Shown here one piece after another: positions 1 to 7,767 of a DNA stretch of 64,000 nt. Source of the DNA: Candidatus Dactylopiibacterium sp. (GTDB lineage: Bacteria; Pseudomonadota; Gammaproteobacteria; Burkholderiales; Rhodocyclaceae); NCBI GenBank assembly GCA_031119555.1, contig JAVHXQ010000006.1:18475-82474 (forward strand). The letters run 5' to 3'. Made by a program: the position numbers and the translations under genes. The notes beneath the pieces were generated by a model. The model was not told the DNA's origin. It saw only the letters and a list, made by a program, of their open reading frames with translations, and did not search any database. Numbering within the stretch: position 1 is the stretch's first letter; every line of letters starts with the position of its first letter.

Positions 1-1611
1 GTCGAAGCTGAAGCGCACGCCGGCCACCTGCGGGAACTTGCCCTGGGTGGAGTTGGCGAGCCAGTCCGACACGCCGTGCTCGAGCACCTGCTTGAGCTGC
101 GTGGCGGTCACCGTGACGAGCGAGAGCGCGTTGTTGAACTTGAGCGCGAACTCGATATCCAGCTGCGAGATGTCGCCGGCCTGCTTGCCGATGGCCGTGT
201 TGGCGGCGGTGGCGGTCTTGGTGCCGCCGCTCGTGGACCCGGGCGGGGCGGCGATGTAGCCGATGGAGGAGCGGATGCCGCCGCCATTCTTGAGCGAGAT
301 CGCGACGGCGCCGTCGGTGCGCTGGGCGTAGGCCAGGTTGGCGTCGGCCGAGAGGTTGCCGAGGTTGGATTCGCGATTGCGCACGAAGACGCGGTCGCCT
401 TCCAGATATACGCTCGCCGCGCCCTGGATGTTGCCGTCCTTGGCGGCGATCACGGTGCCCACCTTGTCGGCGATGGCCTTCACGGCGGGCATGGCGTCGG
501 CCATGCTGACGCCCGCGCGCGCCAGGCCGGCGTCGCTGGTGGCCCAGGCGCCGTTGGCGGCGGCGTCCAGGCGCGCGGTGATGATCCGGCCTTCCTGGTC
601 GAAGGGCAGCACGAGGCGGCCGAGGTACTTGTAGTCGGCATCGACGTTCACGACGAGGATGGGCTCGCCGGCCGCCGAGGTGTAGCTCAGGGGGTAGGTG
701 CCGCCCGCCGTGTCGCCGGCGCGGACGATGTCGTTGCCATCGTAGAGGCCGGTGTTGGAGCCGCCCGCGACGATCACGTCCACGTTGCGCAGGCGCGGCG
801 CGAGGGCTTTTTCCACCGCGAGCTGCTGCATGTGCGCGAGCACGATCACCTTGTTGATGCCCTTCGCGGTGAGCGCATCGACCGAGCCCTGGATCTCGGC
901 CGCGAGCTTGCCCAGATCGTTGTCGGCCGGGCGCACGGCGACGCCGCCCATGGTCGTGATCGACGGCAGCGTGGGCGTGGAGGCGCCGACGATGCCGATC
1001 TTCTGGCCGCCCACGGTGACGACCACGTACTTCGCGATCTTGTTGGCGAGCGTGGCGGCTTCGGCGCCGTCGTTGGCCGCCGAGGCCAGGCCCGACAGGT
1101 TGGCGTCGCCGGAGAAATCGAGGTTGGTCGCCACGTAGGGGAACTTCGTGCCCACCCACGGCGAGGCGGCCTTGAGCAGGTCGGCCACGGTGCGGGTGCC
1201 GTTGTCGAATTCGTGGTTGCCGAAGGCGGAGACCTGCACGCCCATGGCGTTGAGGATGCCGATGTCGGCACGGCCCGCGGAGGGCGCGCCGAGTTCGGTG
1301 GCGAGCGAGCCATCGTCGCCGGCGTTGAAGAACGGGCCGGGAATGTAGTTGTCGCCCGAAGAAACGAAGAGCGTGTTGTCCGGCATCTGGCCCCGGAACT
1401 TCGCGACCAGCGCGGAAATGCCCTTGGCATTGGTCACGAGGTCGCCGCCGCTGTCCATGTCGGACACGTGCAGCAACTGCAGCGTGTAGGCCGCGGGTGC
1501 CGCGCTGGAGCTGCTGGCGGAAGCGTCGTCGTGCGTGTCGTCGCTGCCGCCGCAGGCGGCGAGCAGGGCGGCGAGCAGCGCCGCCGGAATCAGGGGATGG
1601 ATTTTCGTCAT
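1..1611 (-). CDS. 5'-nucleotidase / bifunctional metallophosphatase lipoprotein (3' end cut off)
   Basis: Start is ATG at 1611 and 537 codons are visible before the window edge, so the C-terminus is missing. The N-terminus is a short hydrophobic signal ending in LLAAC with Cys20, followed by a Gly/Ser/Asp linker, as in a lipoprotein. A metallophosphoesterase domain follows, with LHVSD, SSGDNY, GNHEFDNG and VLAHM blocks carrying the usual metal ligands. The second half has the 5'-nucleotidase C-terminal substrate-binding domain (KNGGGIR, TATQLKQVLEHG). The family hydrolyses extracellular nucleotides and related phosphodiesters in the periplasm or on the surface, for nucleoside and phosphate recovery. 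Upstream AGAAGGCAG may serve as ribosome binding site. The fold is certain; the exact substrate is not. Confidence 0.9.
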   Translation of the reverse strand, partial: MTKIHPLIPAALLAALLAACGGSDDTHDDASASSSSAAPAAYTLQLLHVSDMDSGGDLVTNAKGISALVAKFRGQMPDNTLFVSSGDNYIPGPFFNAGDDGSLATELGAPSAGRADIGILNAMGVQVSAFGNHEFDNGTRTVADLLKAASPWVGTKFPYVATNLDFSGDANLSGLASAANDGAEAATLANKIAKYVVVTVGGQKIGIVGASTPTLPSITTMGGVAVRPADNDLGKLAAEIQGSVDALTAKGINKVIVLAHMQQLAVEKALAPRLRNVDVIVAGGSNTGLYDGNDIVRAGDTAGGTYPLSYTSAAGEPILVVNVDADYKYLGRLVLPFDQEGRIITARLDAAANGAWATSDAGLARAGVSMADAMPAVKAIADKVGTVIAAKDGNIQGAASVYLEGDRVFVRNRESNLGNLSADANLAYAQRTDGAVAISLKNGGGIRSSIGYIAAPPGSTSGGTKTATAANTAIGKQAGDISQLDIEFALKFNNALSLVTVTATQLKQVLEHGVSDWLANSTQGKFPQVAGVRFSFD

Positions 1612-1749
1612 GCGGGCTCTGCCTTCTGGAACGGAAAACGGAAGGCCGCATTCTGTCCAGCGCGCATGACATGCCGATGACGGAGGGATTGCACCGGCCG
1701 GGCAGGGGGCGAGCGCGGCGACGCCGCCCGCCGCGCCGCGTACGTCGGG

Positions 1750-2487
1750 TCAGTCCAGGTGTTCGTGAAAGCCCTCGGCGCCCGGCTTCCAGTAGGCCGC
1801 CACGCGCAGGGCTTCCCTGGGGTGATGCTTCACGTCGACGAAATGCGCGCGCAGGCGCTGCATGCTGGCGGATTCCCCCGCCGCCCAGATGAAACCTTCG
1901 CCCTCCGGCAGCGTGAAGCCCTGAGCGGCGTCGAGCAGCGCGGTGGTGGAATCCACCCAGTGCACGTCCGCCCGCGCGGCGCCCGCGAACGGCAGGCGAT
2001 CGGCCGCCGCGTCGGCCTGGGCGATGATCCACACGCGCGCCCCGGCGGGCAGTTCCTCGGTGCGCCGGCGCATCGCGGGCAGGGCGCTGGAATCGCCCAC
2101 GAGCAGATGCCAGGCGTAATCCATGGGAATGATCATCGAGCCGCGCGGCCCGGCGATCACGGCCCGCTGGCCCACGCGCGCCTGGCGTGCCCAGTCGGCG
2201 GCGCGGCCCGTCGCGTGCAGCGCGAACTCGATCTCCAGCTCGCCGCGCGCGCGGTCGAACCGACGCGGCGTGTAGTCGCGCCGGACTTCCTCGCCCTCCG
2301 CCGTCGTGAACATGAACTTGATGTGATCGTCGAAGGAGGCGCTTTCAAAATCCGCCAGCGCCTCGCCCCGGAAGGTGATCGAGATGAAGTTCTCGCCCAG
2401 CGGCCGGACGGCGGACACTTCGACGTCGCGGCGGCGCAGTTCGTAGCGCACGCGCTGGATGCGGGAACGGTTGACAGTGCTTTCCAT
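1750..2487 (-). CDS. Siderophore-interacting protein, NAD(P)H-dependent ferric-chelate reductase
   Basis: The 245-residue product matches the SIP/ViuB family: an N-terminal FAD-binding beta barrel with the RDYTPRRFD flavin motif near residue 80, then an NAD(P)H-binding half ending in AAGESASMQRLR and YWKPGAEGFHEHLD. The family reduces Fe(III)-siderophores in the cytoplasm to release iron. I chose ATG at 2487 because it has an AAGGTGG Shine-Dalgarno; the reading frame stays open further upstream, but that part overlaps the divergent regulator and has no family similarity. It is divergent from a MarR gene, with operator-like dyads between them, so repression by that regulator is likely (inference). 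Confidence 0.9.
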   Translation of the reverse strand: MESTVNRSRIQRVRYELRRRDVEVSAVRPLGENFISITFRGEALADFESASFDDHIKFMFTTAEGEEVRRDYTPRRFDRARGELEIEFALHATGRAADWARQARVGQRAVIAGPRGSMIIPMDYAWHLLVGDSSALPAMRRRTEELPAGARVWIIAQADAAADRLPFAGAARADVHWVDSTTALLDAAQGFTLPEGEGFIWAAGESASMQRLRAHFVDVKHHPREALRVAAYWKPGAEGFHEHLD

Positions 2488-2517
2488 GATCCACCTTGAT
2501 GGTTGATAATGTCCTCT

Positions 2518-2546
2518 ATCATGCGAAAGAAAGTTGACAAAGTCAA
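2518..2546 (-). promoter_or_regulatory. Probable promoter of the SIP gene overlapping two dyads
   Basis: On the minus strand TTGACT (2546-2541) is followed after 17 bases by CATGAT (2523-2518). The -35 lies in a perfect dyad TTGAC-AAA-GTCAA (2534-2546) and a second dyad GATA-N8-TATC covers 2505-2520. Such dyads are the usual targets of MarR dimers, so the divergent MarR protein probably controls this promoter. Confidence 0.45.
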
Positions 2547-2994
2547 TCAGTCTGGCGACGCCGCTGGCGGGCCCGAGGCGCTCTTCGAAGCGATGCACGC
2601 GCTCATGCACCTGCACCGCGCGCGCGTGGCGCGCAGCCTGCGCGAGAGCGGTCAGGCGCTCACGCACATGGAGGCCAAGGTGCTCGCTTTCTTCGCACGC
2701 CATCCCGGCGCCACGCAGAGCGTGCTGGTCAGCGCATCCGGGCGCGACAAGGCCCAGCTCGCGCGCCTGGTGCGCGACCTCAAGGCCAAGGGGCTGCTCG
2801 AAGTGCGCGCCAACGCGGCGGACGGGCGCAGCCAGTGCCTGCACCTCACGGCCGCCGGGCAGGCTTGCCACGATGACCTGGAAGGGCTCTGGCAGGAAGC
2901 CTCGCAGCAAGGCGCGCAGGGCCTTTCGGGCGAGGAACGCGCGCAACTGCTGGCCCTGCTCGCGCGCGTGCGCGCCAACCTCGGCGGCTACTGA
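2521..2994 (+). CDS. MarR-family transcriptional regulator
   Basis: This is a winged helix-turn-helix repressor of 157 residues. The recognition region reads TQSVLVSASGRDKAQLARLVRDL and the wing LLEVRANAADGRS, followed by the LTAAG dimerisation helix typical of MarR. It is divergent from the siderophore-interacting reductase and probably regulates it. The start is uncertain: ATG 2521 (used here), ATG 2509 and TTG 2503 are all in frame and none has a good Shine-Dalgarno. A GATAAT at 2505-2510 could be a -10 that would give a nearly leaderless message for ATG 2521. The TTGACAAAGTCAA dyad would then lie inside the first codons. Confidence 0.85.
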   Translation: MRKKVDKVNQSGDAAGGPEALFEAMHALMHLHRARVARSLRESGQALTHMEAKVLAFFARHPGATQSVLVSASGRDKAQLARLVRDLKAKGLLEVRANAADGRSQCLHLTAAGQACHDDLEGLWQEASQQGAQGLSGEERAQLLALLARVRANLGGY

Positions 2995-3296
2995 GCGCGG
3001 CACCCCGGGCCCCGCGCGGCGCGGCAATGCTCATGGCATGAGGGCGCCCGGCCAGCGGGCGGGCGTGACGGGGCTTGCGTGCCGCCCCGAGCGCGCCTTC
3101 CGTCTGCCCTGCTGCCGCGCGGCGAGAGCCCCGCGTCCGCTTCCGCCTTGTCTGGCGCCCGGGTTGGCGCGGGCTGCGGGCCCGCCCGCCCCGGGTCGCG
3201 TGCAATGGCCCGGGCCGTGGCCGGGGCGCGCACCCGGGCGGGGCGGCGCGCAGGGGGCCATCGTTTTCCCGTTCTCGCGTTCTCGCGTTCGTGCCG

Positions 3297-3312
3297 TTCA
3301 GCTTTCGTTCAG
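3297..3312 (+). promoter_or_regulatory. Tandem TTCAG-N6-TTCAG box (11-base period)
   Basis: TTCAG at 3297-3301 repeats at 3308-3312, exactly one helical turn apart; the wider repeat is CGTTCAG-N4-CGTTCAG. OmpR-family response regulators bind such direct repeats, and the described BqsR box, TTAAG-N6-TTAAG, has the same geometry and a BOF/OB-fold gene among its targets. The site lies 75 bases before a BOF-domain gene, so it is a plausible response-regulator site. No matching regulator is in the window. Confidence 0.4.
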
Positions 3313-3340
3313 GGGGCTGCGCGCAAGCTGTGTTCCATGA

Positions 3341-3363
3341 CCACGGCGGACCGTCCGCCGTGG
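3341..3363. repeat. Perfect 23-base inverted repeat before the BOF gene
   Basis: CCACGGCGGAC (3341-3351) and its exact reverse complement (3353-3363) flank a single base. It ends 23 bases before the ATG at 3387. It could be an operator or an RNA hairpin in the leader. No T-run follows, so it is not a normal terminator. Confidence 0.6.
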
Positions 3364-3386
3364 TGTCGGACAGAAAGGACACGACC

Positions 3387-3743
3387 ATGAAGACTCCCCG
3401 CATTTTTCTCGCCCTCATGACCTGCGCGCTGGCGGCCGCACCCGCGCTGGCGCAGTTCGTGGGCCCCAACGGCTCGCCCACCACGGTGCGCCAGCTCGAG
3501 CAGCACGGCCGCGACTACGAGCCCGTCGTGCTCACGGGCCATATCGTGGCGCGCGTGGGCCACAAGGATCTCTACCAGTTCAGCGACGGCACCGGCACGC
3601 TGGTCGTCAAGATCGACGGCAAGCACTGGCCCGCCGGCCTGCGCGTGGACGAGAAGACGCGCGTGACCCTGGCCGGCAAGTACGATCGCGAAGGCTTCGG
3701 CTTCTCCAAGGTCAAGGTCTTCAGCCTGCAGCCCGCGCCATGA
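3387..3743 (+). CDS. BOF (YgiW/YdeI/CarO-type OB-fold) periplasmic protein
   Basis: A 118-residue product with a signal peptide (MKTPRIFLALMTCALAAAPALA, cleavage after ALA) and a mature OB-fold domain with the BOF blocks VVLTGHIV, LYQFSDGTGTLVVKID, and TRVTLAGKYDREGFGFSKVKV. The family sits in the periplasm and is linked to stress resistance, calcium response and virulence; it has no known enzymatic activity. ATG 3387 has AAAGGA upstream. Two regulatory-looking repeats lie just before it. The length is normal for the family. Confidence 0.88.
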   Translation: MKTPRIFLALMTCALAAAPALAQFVGPNGSPTTVRQLEQHGRDYEPVVLTGHIVARVGHKDLYQFSDGTGTLVVKIDGKHWPAGLRVDEKTRVTLAGKYDREGFGFSKVKVFSLQPAP

Positions 3744-3788
3744 CACGGGCCACCCTGGCGCGCGCCGGGCGGTGGGCAGGAGGCGACC

Positions 3789-3932
3789 ATGCTGGGTGAG
3801 CTTTTTCAGCTGGTGCTGCTGCATGCGCGCATCGAATTCCTGCGTGCGAGGGCGCTGGGCGGGCCGGGTCGGCTGGCGGCTCTCCTTGCCGGCGGGCGCC
3901 CGCCGCCTCGCCAGCGCTTGCGGCGCGGTTGA
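3789..3932 (+). CDS. Candidate small protein (47 residues) with perfect Shine-Dalgarno
   Basis: ATG 3789 is preceded by AGGAGG with a five-base spacer, the strongest ribosome binding site in this part. The frame runs 47 codons to TGA at 3930-3932. The N-terminal half (MLGELFQLVLLHARIEFLRAR) looks like an amphipathic helix; the C-terminal half is Gly/Pro/Arg-rich, which GC-rich noncoding DNA also produces. It starts 45 bases after the BOF gene and could be co-transcribed with it. I recognise no family. The Shine-Dalgarno is the main evidence; it may still be chance. Confidence 0.3.
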   Translation: MLGELFQLVLLHARIEFLRARALGGPGRLAALLAGGRPPPRQRLRRG

Positions 3933-4238
3933 GCCGGCCAGGGGGCTGGCGGCAGTCTCTTCCGCCGGCACGCCGGCACGCCGGGCGTGCGCCGTCGCGG
4001 CGGTCGCCGGCCGACGCGCTTGCCGGAGCGCGAGAGGGCGCGAGAGGGGGGCTGCAAGGCCGCCTGCGCACGGATGAAGACGGGTTCGTGGCCGCGTTCG
4101 TCGGCGGCCGGGTTCACTTTGTCGGGTGCCTGCAACGGCGGGGCGTACCAGAGTGCGTTTGCTGCCTGACGCACATGTTATTGACGTACAGTCTGCCCTC
4201 TTGCCGTCAACCCGAACCCGACTGAAAGGACGACCGCC
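3933..4238. other. Leader region before the stressosome operon
   Basis: No gene is seen besides the small ORF ending at 3932. Near the downstream end, TTGACG (4181-4186) and CGTCAA (4205-4210) form an inverted repeat with an 18-base spacer, ending about 28 bases before the rsbR GTG. This may be a regulator site; I found no convincing -35/-10 pair. AAAGGA at 4226-4231 is the probable rsbR ribosome binding site. Confidence 0.4.
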
Positions 4239-5075
4239 GTGCCCCCTTCTTCCACGATTCTTCTGGATGTGCTTTCGGAAGCCCGCACGCAGATCCTCGA
4301 CAACTGGCTCAGCGAAGCGGAAGGCCAGAATCCTTCGGAAAGCCAGCGCGAACACGCGCGCGAGTTGCTGCAGGCCTTTGGCGCGGTGCTCAGGTCCGGC
4401 GACCCGGCAGACCAGCGCAGCCCGGAATGGGCCGCGGTGAAGAAGCAGCTGGAGGCGATCTCGGCCTCGCGCGCCGCGCAGGGCAGCACCTCCGGCGAGA
4501 CCAGCGCCTTCGTGCTCGCGCTCAAGTCCGCGCTGTTCGGCGCGCTGACGCCCAAGGTGGGGGGCGATCCGGCGGTCCTGCTGGAACTGGTGACTTCGCT
4601 GACCGCCCAGGTCGATGCGATGGCGCAATGGACTGCCGACGCCTACCAGCGTTCGCGCGAAGACATCATCACTCGCCAGCAGCACGAGCTGCTGGAGCTG
4701 TCGACGCCGGTGGTCAAGCTCTGGGACGGCGTGCTGGCGGCGCCGATGATCGGCACGCTGGACAGCAGCCGCACGCAGCTCGTGATGGAGGCGCTGCTGC
4801 AGCGGATCGTCGAGACCGAGGCATCGATCGCCATCATCGACATCACGGGCGTGCCCACGGTCGATACGCTGGTCGCGCAGCATCTGCTCAAGACGGTGAC
4901 CGCCATCCGCCTGATGGGCGCGGACTGCATCATCAGCGGCATCCGTCCGCAGATTGCCCAGACCATCGTGCACCTGGGCATCGACCTGCAGTCGGTCACC
5001 TCCAAGGCCACGCTGGCCGATGCGCTCGGGCTCGCCATGAAGCGCCTGGGCTACACCTTCCGGAAGGACAGCTGA
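4239..5075 (+). CDS. rsbR: Stressosome scaffold/sensor RsbR (RsbRD-type N-domain plus STAS)
   Basis: GTG start with AAAGGA upstream; 278 residues. Residues 1-135 are a helical N-terminal sensor domain resembling the RsbRD type (ILLDVLSEARTQILDNW). Residues 155-270 are a STAS domain with STPVVKLWDG, IAIIDITGVPTVDT and ADCIISGIRP blocks. RsbR paralogues and RsbS build the large cytoplasmic stressosome that holds RsbT inactive. The Thr residues at 156 and 210 match the two RsbT phosphorylation sites known in Bacillus RsbRA by position in these motifs. It is the first gene of a run with rsbS, rsbT, a phosphatase and kinases. The signal it senses cannot be told from the sequence. Confidence 0.92.
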   Translation: MPPSSTILLDVLSEARTQILDNWLSEAEGQNPSESQREHARELLQAFGAVLRSGDPADQRSPEWAAVKKQLEAISASRAAQGSTSGETSAFVLALKSALFGALTPKVGGDPAVLLELVTSLTAQVDAMAQWTADAYQRSREDIITRQQHELLELSTPVVKLWDGVLAAPMIGTLDSSRTQLVMEALLQRIVETEASIAIIDITGVPTVDTLVAQHLLKTVTAIRLMGADCIISGIRPQIAQTIVHLGIDLQSVTSKATLADALGLAMKRLGYTFRKDS

Positions 5076-5083
5076 GCGCCGCC

Positions 5084-5458
5084 ATGTACAGGATTCCTAT
5101 TCTTCAGATGGGGCGCTCGCTGCTGGTGACGATCCAGGTCGACCTGGAAGACCAGACCGCCATGGCGCTGCAGGAAGACTTGTGCGAGAAGATCGCGCGC
5201 ACCGGTGCCAACGGCGTGCTGATCGACATCTCCGCCCTCGAGATCGTCGACTCCTTCGTCGGCCGCATGCTGTCGGCCATTTCGAGCATCGGCCGCATCC
5301 TCGACGCGCAGACCGTGGTGGTCGGCATGCAGCCGGCGGTGGCGATCACGCTGGTGGAGCTGGGGCTTTCCATGGACGGCGTGAAGACCGCGCTCAACGT
5401 GCGGCGCGGGCTCGCGCTGCTGGAAGCCGCGGAAGAAGGGGCGGGCCGTGTCGACTGA
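5084..5458 (+). CDS. rsbS: Stressosome core protein RsbS (STAS domain)
   Basis: A stand-alone STAS protein of 124 residues, the normal RsbS size. The motif VLIDISALEIVDSFVGRML carries Ser57, equivalent to the Ser that RsbT phosphorylates in Bacillus RsbS. With RsbR it forms the stressosome shell; phosphorylation releases RsbT. ATG 5084 lies 8 bases after the rsbR stop and its 3' end overlaps rsbT by 11 bases, which supports coupled translation. Confidence 0.93.
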   Translation: MYRIPILQMGRSLLVTIQVDLEDQTAMALQEDLCEKIARTGANGVLIDISALEIVDSFVGRMLSAISSIGRILDAQTVVVGMQPAVAITLVELGLSMDGVKTALNVRRGLALLEAAEEGAGRVD

Positions 5459-5852
5459 CGACAGCGGCGCGATCCCGCTGCGCAACGAAGCCGACATCGT
5501 GCAGTGCCGCCGGACGGTGCGGCAACTCGCGCTCGCGCTGCAGTTCTCCCTCGTGGACCAGACCAAGATCATCACCGCCGCCAGCGAGCTGTCGCGCAAT
5601 ACCGTGGTCTATGGTGGCGGTGGCGAGATGAACTGGGACATCGTGACCCAGGGCATCAAGACCGGCCTGCGCCTGCAGTTCACCGACCACGGCCCCGGCA
5701 TTCCGGACCTCGATCTGGCGCTCAAGGATGGCTGGACTTCCGGCGCCGGCATGGGGCTGGGGCTGTCGGGCAGCAAGCGGCTCGTCCATGAGTTCGATCT
5801 TCATTCCGTGGTGGGTGAAGGCACTCGCGTGACGATTACGCGATGGAAGTGA
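5448..5852 (+). CDS. rsbT: Switch kinase RsbT (GHKL serine/threonine kinase)
   Basis: 134 residues, GTG start inside the end of rsbS. The GHKL ATP-binding motifs are intact: N-box ASELSRNTVVYG, G1 FTDHGPGIPD, G2 GMGLGLSGSKRLVHEF. RsbT phosphorylates RsbS and RsbR, leaves the stressosome and activates a partner; in Bacillus that is the RsbU phosphatase. No RsbU or sigma-B cascade is present here, so the output must go elsewhere, most simply to the fused phosphatase or the kinases encoded downstream (inference). The gene overlaps the next by 10 bases. Confidence 0.92.
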   Translation: MSTDDSGAIPLRNEADIVQCRRTVRQLALALQFSLVDQTKIITAASELSRNTVVYGGGGEMNWDIVTQGIKTGLRLQFTDHGPGIPDLDLALKDGWTSGAGMGLGLSGSKRLVHEFDLHSVVGEGTRVTITRWK

Positions 5853-6856
5853 TTCTCGGCACCCATCACGTCGTGTTTCCCGTGGAGGAGTCCAGCCGCA
5901 TCGGCGAGGCCCGGCGCCACGCCGTGCGCCTGGCGCAGACGCTGGGTTTCGATGAAACCCGCGTCGGGCGCGTCGCGCTGGTGGTGACCGAACTCGGCAC
6001 CAACCTGCTCAAGCACGCGCGCGAGGGGCAACTGCTGATCGCCGCGCGGCAGCACGCCTCGGCCGGAATCGAGATCCTCAGCGTCGATCGCGGCCCGGGC
6101 ATGCGCGATGTCGCGCAATCCCTGCGCGACGGCTATTCCACGGCGGGGTCGCCCGGTACCGGGCTGGGCGCCATCTCGCGGCTGGCGGATGACTTCGACC
6201 TGCACTCCAGCGAAACCGACGGAACGCTCATCGTCGCCCGCCTGCATGGCGAGGCGCCCGCGCCTGGCCGCCCGGCCTTCGCCAGCGGCGTCATCGCCGT
6301 CTGCGCGCCGGGCGAGACGGTGTGCGGCGATGGCTGGGGCATCGCCCTCGACGGTTCGCGCGCGGCCCTGCTCGTGGCCGACGGGCTCGGGCACGGCCCC
6401 GATGCCCACGAGGCCGCGCAGGCCGCCGTGGGCGTGTTCGCGGCGGCGCCGTTCGGCGGCTTGCGCGAAGCGCTGGAGACCGCCCACGTGCGCCTGCGCA
6501 TGACGCGGGGCGCGGCGTTGTCTACGGTGATCGTGGACGGGCAGGGCGGCAGCATCCAGTCGGCCGGCGCGGGCAACGTGCTCGTGCGTCTGGTGTCCGG
6601 CACGTCCGACCGCACCCTGCTCAGCCAGCATGGCACCGTGGGCGTGCAGATCCGGCACGTGGAGGTCATCCAGAGCGAGTGGCCCGAGCATGCATCCGTC
6701 ATCATGCACAGCGACGGCCTGCTCACGCGCTGGCCGGGCAGCGCGATCCGGGCGCTGCTGGGGCGCGATCCCAGCCTGACCGCCGCGCTGCTGTGGCGCG
6801 ACTACTCGCGCAAACGAGACGACGTCACCGTGGCCGTCCTGCGCCGAAGGAACTGA
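5843..6856 (+). CDS. Fused GHKL kinase-like (RsbT/RsbW) and PP2C phosphatase (RsbX-like) protein
   Basis: 337 residues in two domains. Residues 1-136 form a second GHKL ATPase (VVTELGTNLLKHA, SVDRGPGMRD, GSPGTGLGAISRLADDF). Residues 145-337 form a small PP2C phosphatase of the RsbX/SpoIIE type, with metal-binding Asp motifs VADGLGHGPDAHEA, MHSDGL and KRDDVTVAVL. In Bacillus, RsbX resets the stressosome by dephosphorylating RsbS and RsbR. This protein could do so, with its own nucleotide-binding domain controlling it. The start overlaps rsbT by 10 bases. Confidence 0.88.
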   Translation: MEVILGTHHVVFPVEESSRIGEARRHAVRLAQTLGFDETRVGRVALVVTELGTNLLKHAREGQLLIAARQHASAGIEILSVDRGPGMRDVAQSLRDGYSTAGSPGTGLGAISRLADDFDLHSSETDGTLIVARLHGEAPAPGRPAFASGVIAVCAPGETVCGDGWGIALDGSRAALLVADGLGHGPDAHEAAQAAVGVFAAAPFGGLREALETAHVRLRMTRGAALSTVIVDGQGGSIQSAGAGNVLVRLVSGTSDRTLLSQHGTVGVQIRHVEVIQSEWPEHASVIMHSDGLLTRWPGSAIRALLGRDPSLTAALLWRDYSRKRDDVTVAVLRRRN

Positions 6857-6858
6857 AC

Positions 6859-7767
6859 ATGCCCGACCAGCCTGAGTTCGAACCGATGCCCGGCGCGGCG
6901 CGCGCGGGGCACGACGCCCATGCCGGGCACCAAGCCTTGCTCGCGGCGCGGGATCAGGAGATCCAGTCGCTGCGGCAGGAACTCGAGGAGACCAACAGCG
7001 GCGTGCTCGCGCTGTATGCCGAACTCGATGTGCAGGCCGAGAGCCTGCGCCAAGCCAACGAGCTGAAGAGCCGGTTCCTGGCCTACATGAGTCATGAGTT
7101 CCGCACGCCGATCGGCGCCATCCAGAGCATCGCGCGCATCCTGCAGGACCGCATGGACGGCCCGCTCACCGAGGAGCAGGAGCGCCAGGTCAACTTCATC
7201 CAGACCACGGCGGCCGAGCTTTCCGACATGGTCAGCGACCTGCTCGATCTGGCCAAGATGGAAGCCGGACGCATCGACGTGTCGCCAGCGTGGTTCGACA
7301 TGGTGGACCTGTTCTCGGCCCTGCGCGGCATGTTCAAGCCGGTGCTGACCAACCCCGACCTCATGCTCGTGTTCGAGGAGCCGGTGGAGATTCCGAAAAT
7401 CTATTCGGACCACCGCAAGCTTGCCCAGATCCTGCGGAACTTCATCAGCAACGCCCTCAAGTTCACGCCCCGGGGCGAGGTGCGCGTCAGCGTGCAGCGG
7501 TCGGAGGGTGAGATGATCACCTTCTGCGTGGCCGATACCGGCATCGGCATCGCGCCCGAGTTTCACCACGCGATGTTCCAGGATTATTCTCAGATCGACT
7601 CGCCGATCCAGAAACGCCTGCGCGGCACCGGGCTGGGGCTGTCCCTCAGCAAGCGCCTGGCCGAGGTGCTGGGGGGCTCGGTCGGCATGCGGAGCGAGCC
7701 CAACAAGGGCTCCACCTTTTTCGTCACGATTCCGTTGAACACACCGGATGCCGCCACTCATGCCTGA
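6859..7767 (+). CDS. Soluble sensor histidine kinase (coiled coil-HisKA-HATPase)
   Basis: 302 residues, ATG two bases after the preceding stop with AAGGA upstream. There are no membrane segments. Residues 25-72 are a heptad-like coiled coil with no obvious sensor domain. HisKA carries His79 in MSHEFRTPIGAI, and the ATPase domain has RNFISNALKFT, DTGIGIAPEF and RGTGLGLSLSKRL. With no sensor of its own and a place directly behind the Rsb genes, it probably takes its input from a protein partner such as the stressosome (inference). It overlaps the next gene by 20 bases. Confidence 0.9.
   Translation: MPDQPEFEPMPGAARAGHDAHAGHQALLAARDQEIQSLRQELEETNSGVLALYAELDVQAESLRQANELKSRFLAYMSHEFRTPIGAIQSIARILQDRMDGPLTEEQERQVNFIQTTAAELSDMVSDLLDLAKMEAGRIDVSPAWFDMVDLFSALRGMFKPVLTNPDLMLVFEEPVEIPKIYSDHRKLAQILRNFISNALKFTPRGEVRVSVQRSEGEMITFCVADTGIGIAPEFHHAMFQDYSQIDSPIQKRLRGTGLGLSLSKRLAEVLGGSVGMRSEPNKGSTFFVTIPLNTPDAATHA

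Larger units (their letters stand above)
2995..3386. other. Intergenic region with regulatory signals, no gene seen
   Basis: Very GC-rich spacer between the MarR gene and the BOF-domain gene. Open frames here are low-complexity Arg/Ala/Pro translations with no support. The last 100 bases hold the tandem TTCAG repeat and the perfect inverted repeat listed separately. A CGTTCT/CGCGTTCTCGCGTTC short repeat lies at about 3270-3290. Confidence 0.6.

Noticed and set aside
76..1680. 534-codon open frame on the plus strand
   Set aside because: It is antisense to the 5'-nucleotidase gene, has an Arg/Gly/Val-rich composition typical of high-GC shadow frames, and no recognisable domain.
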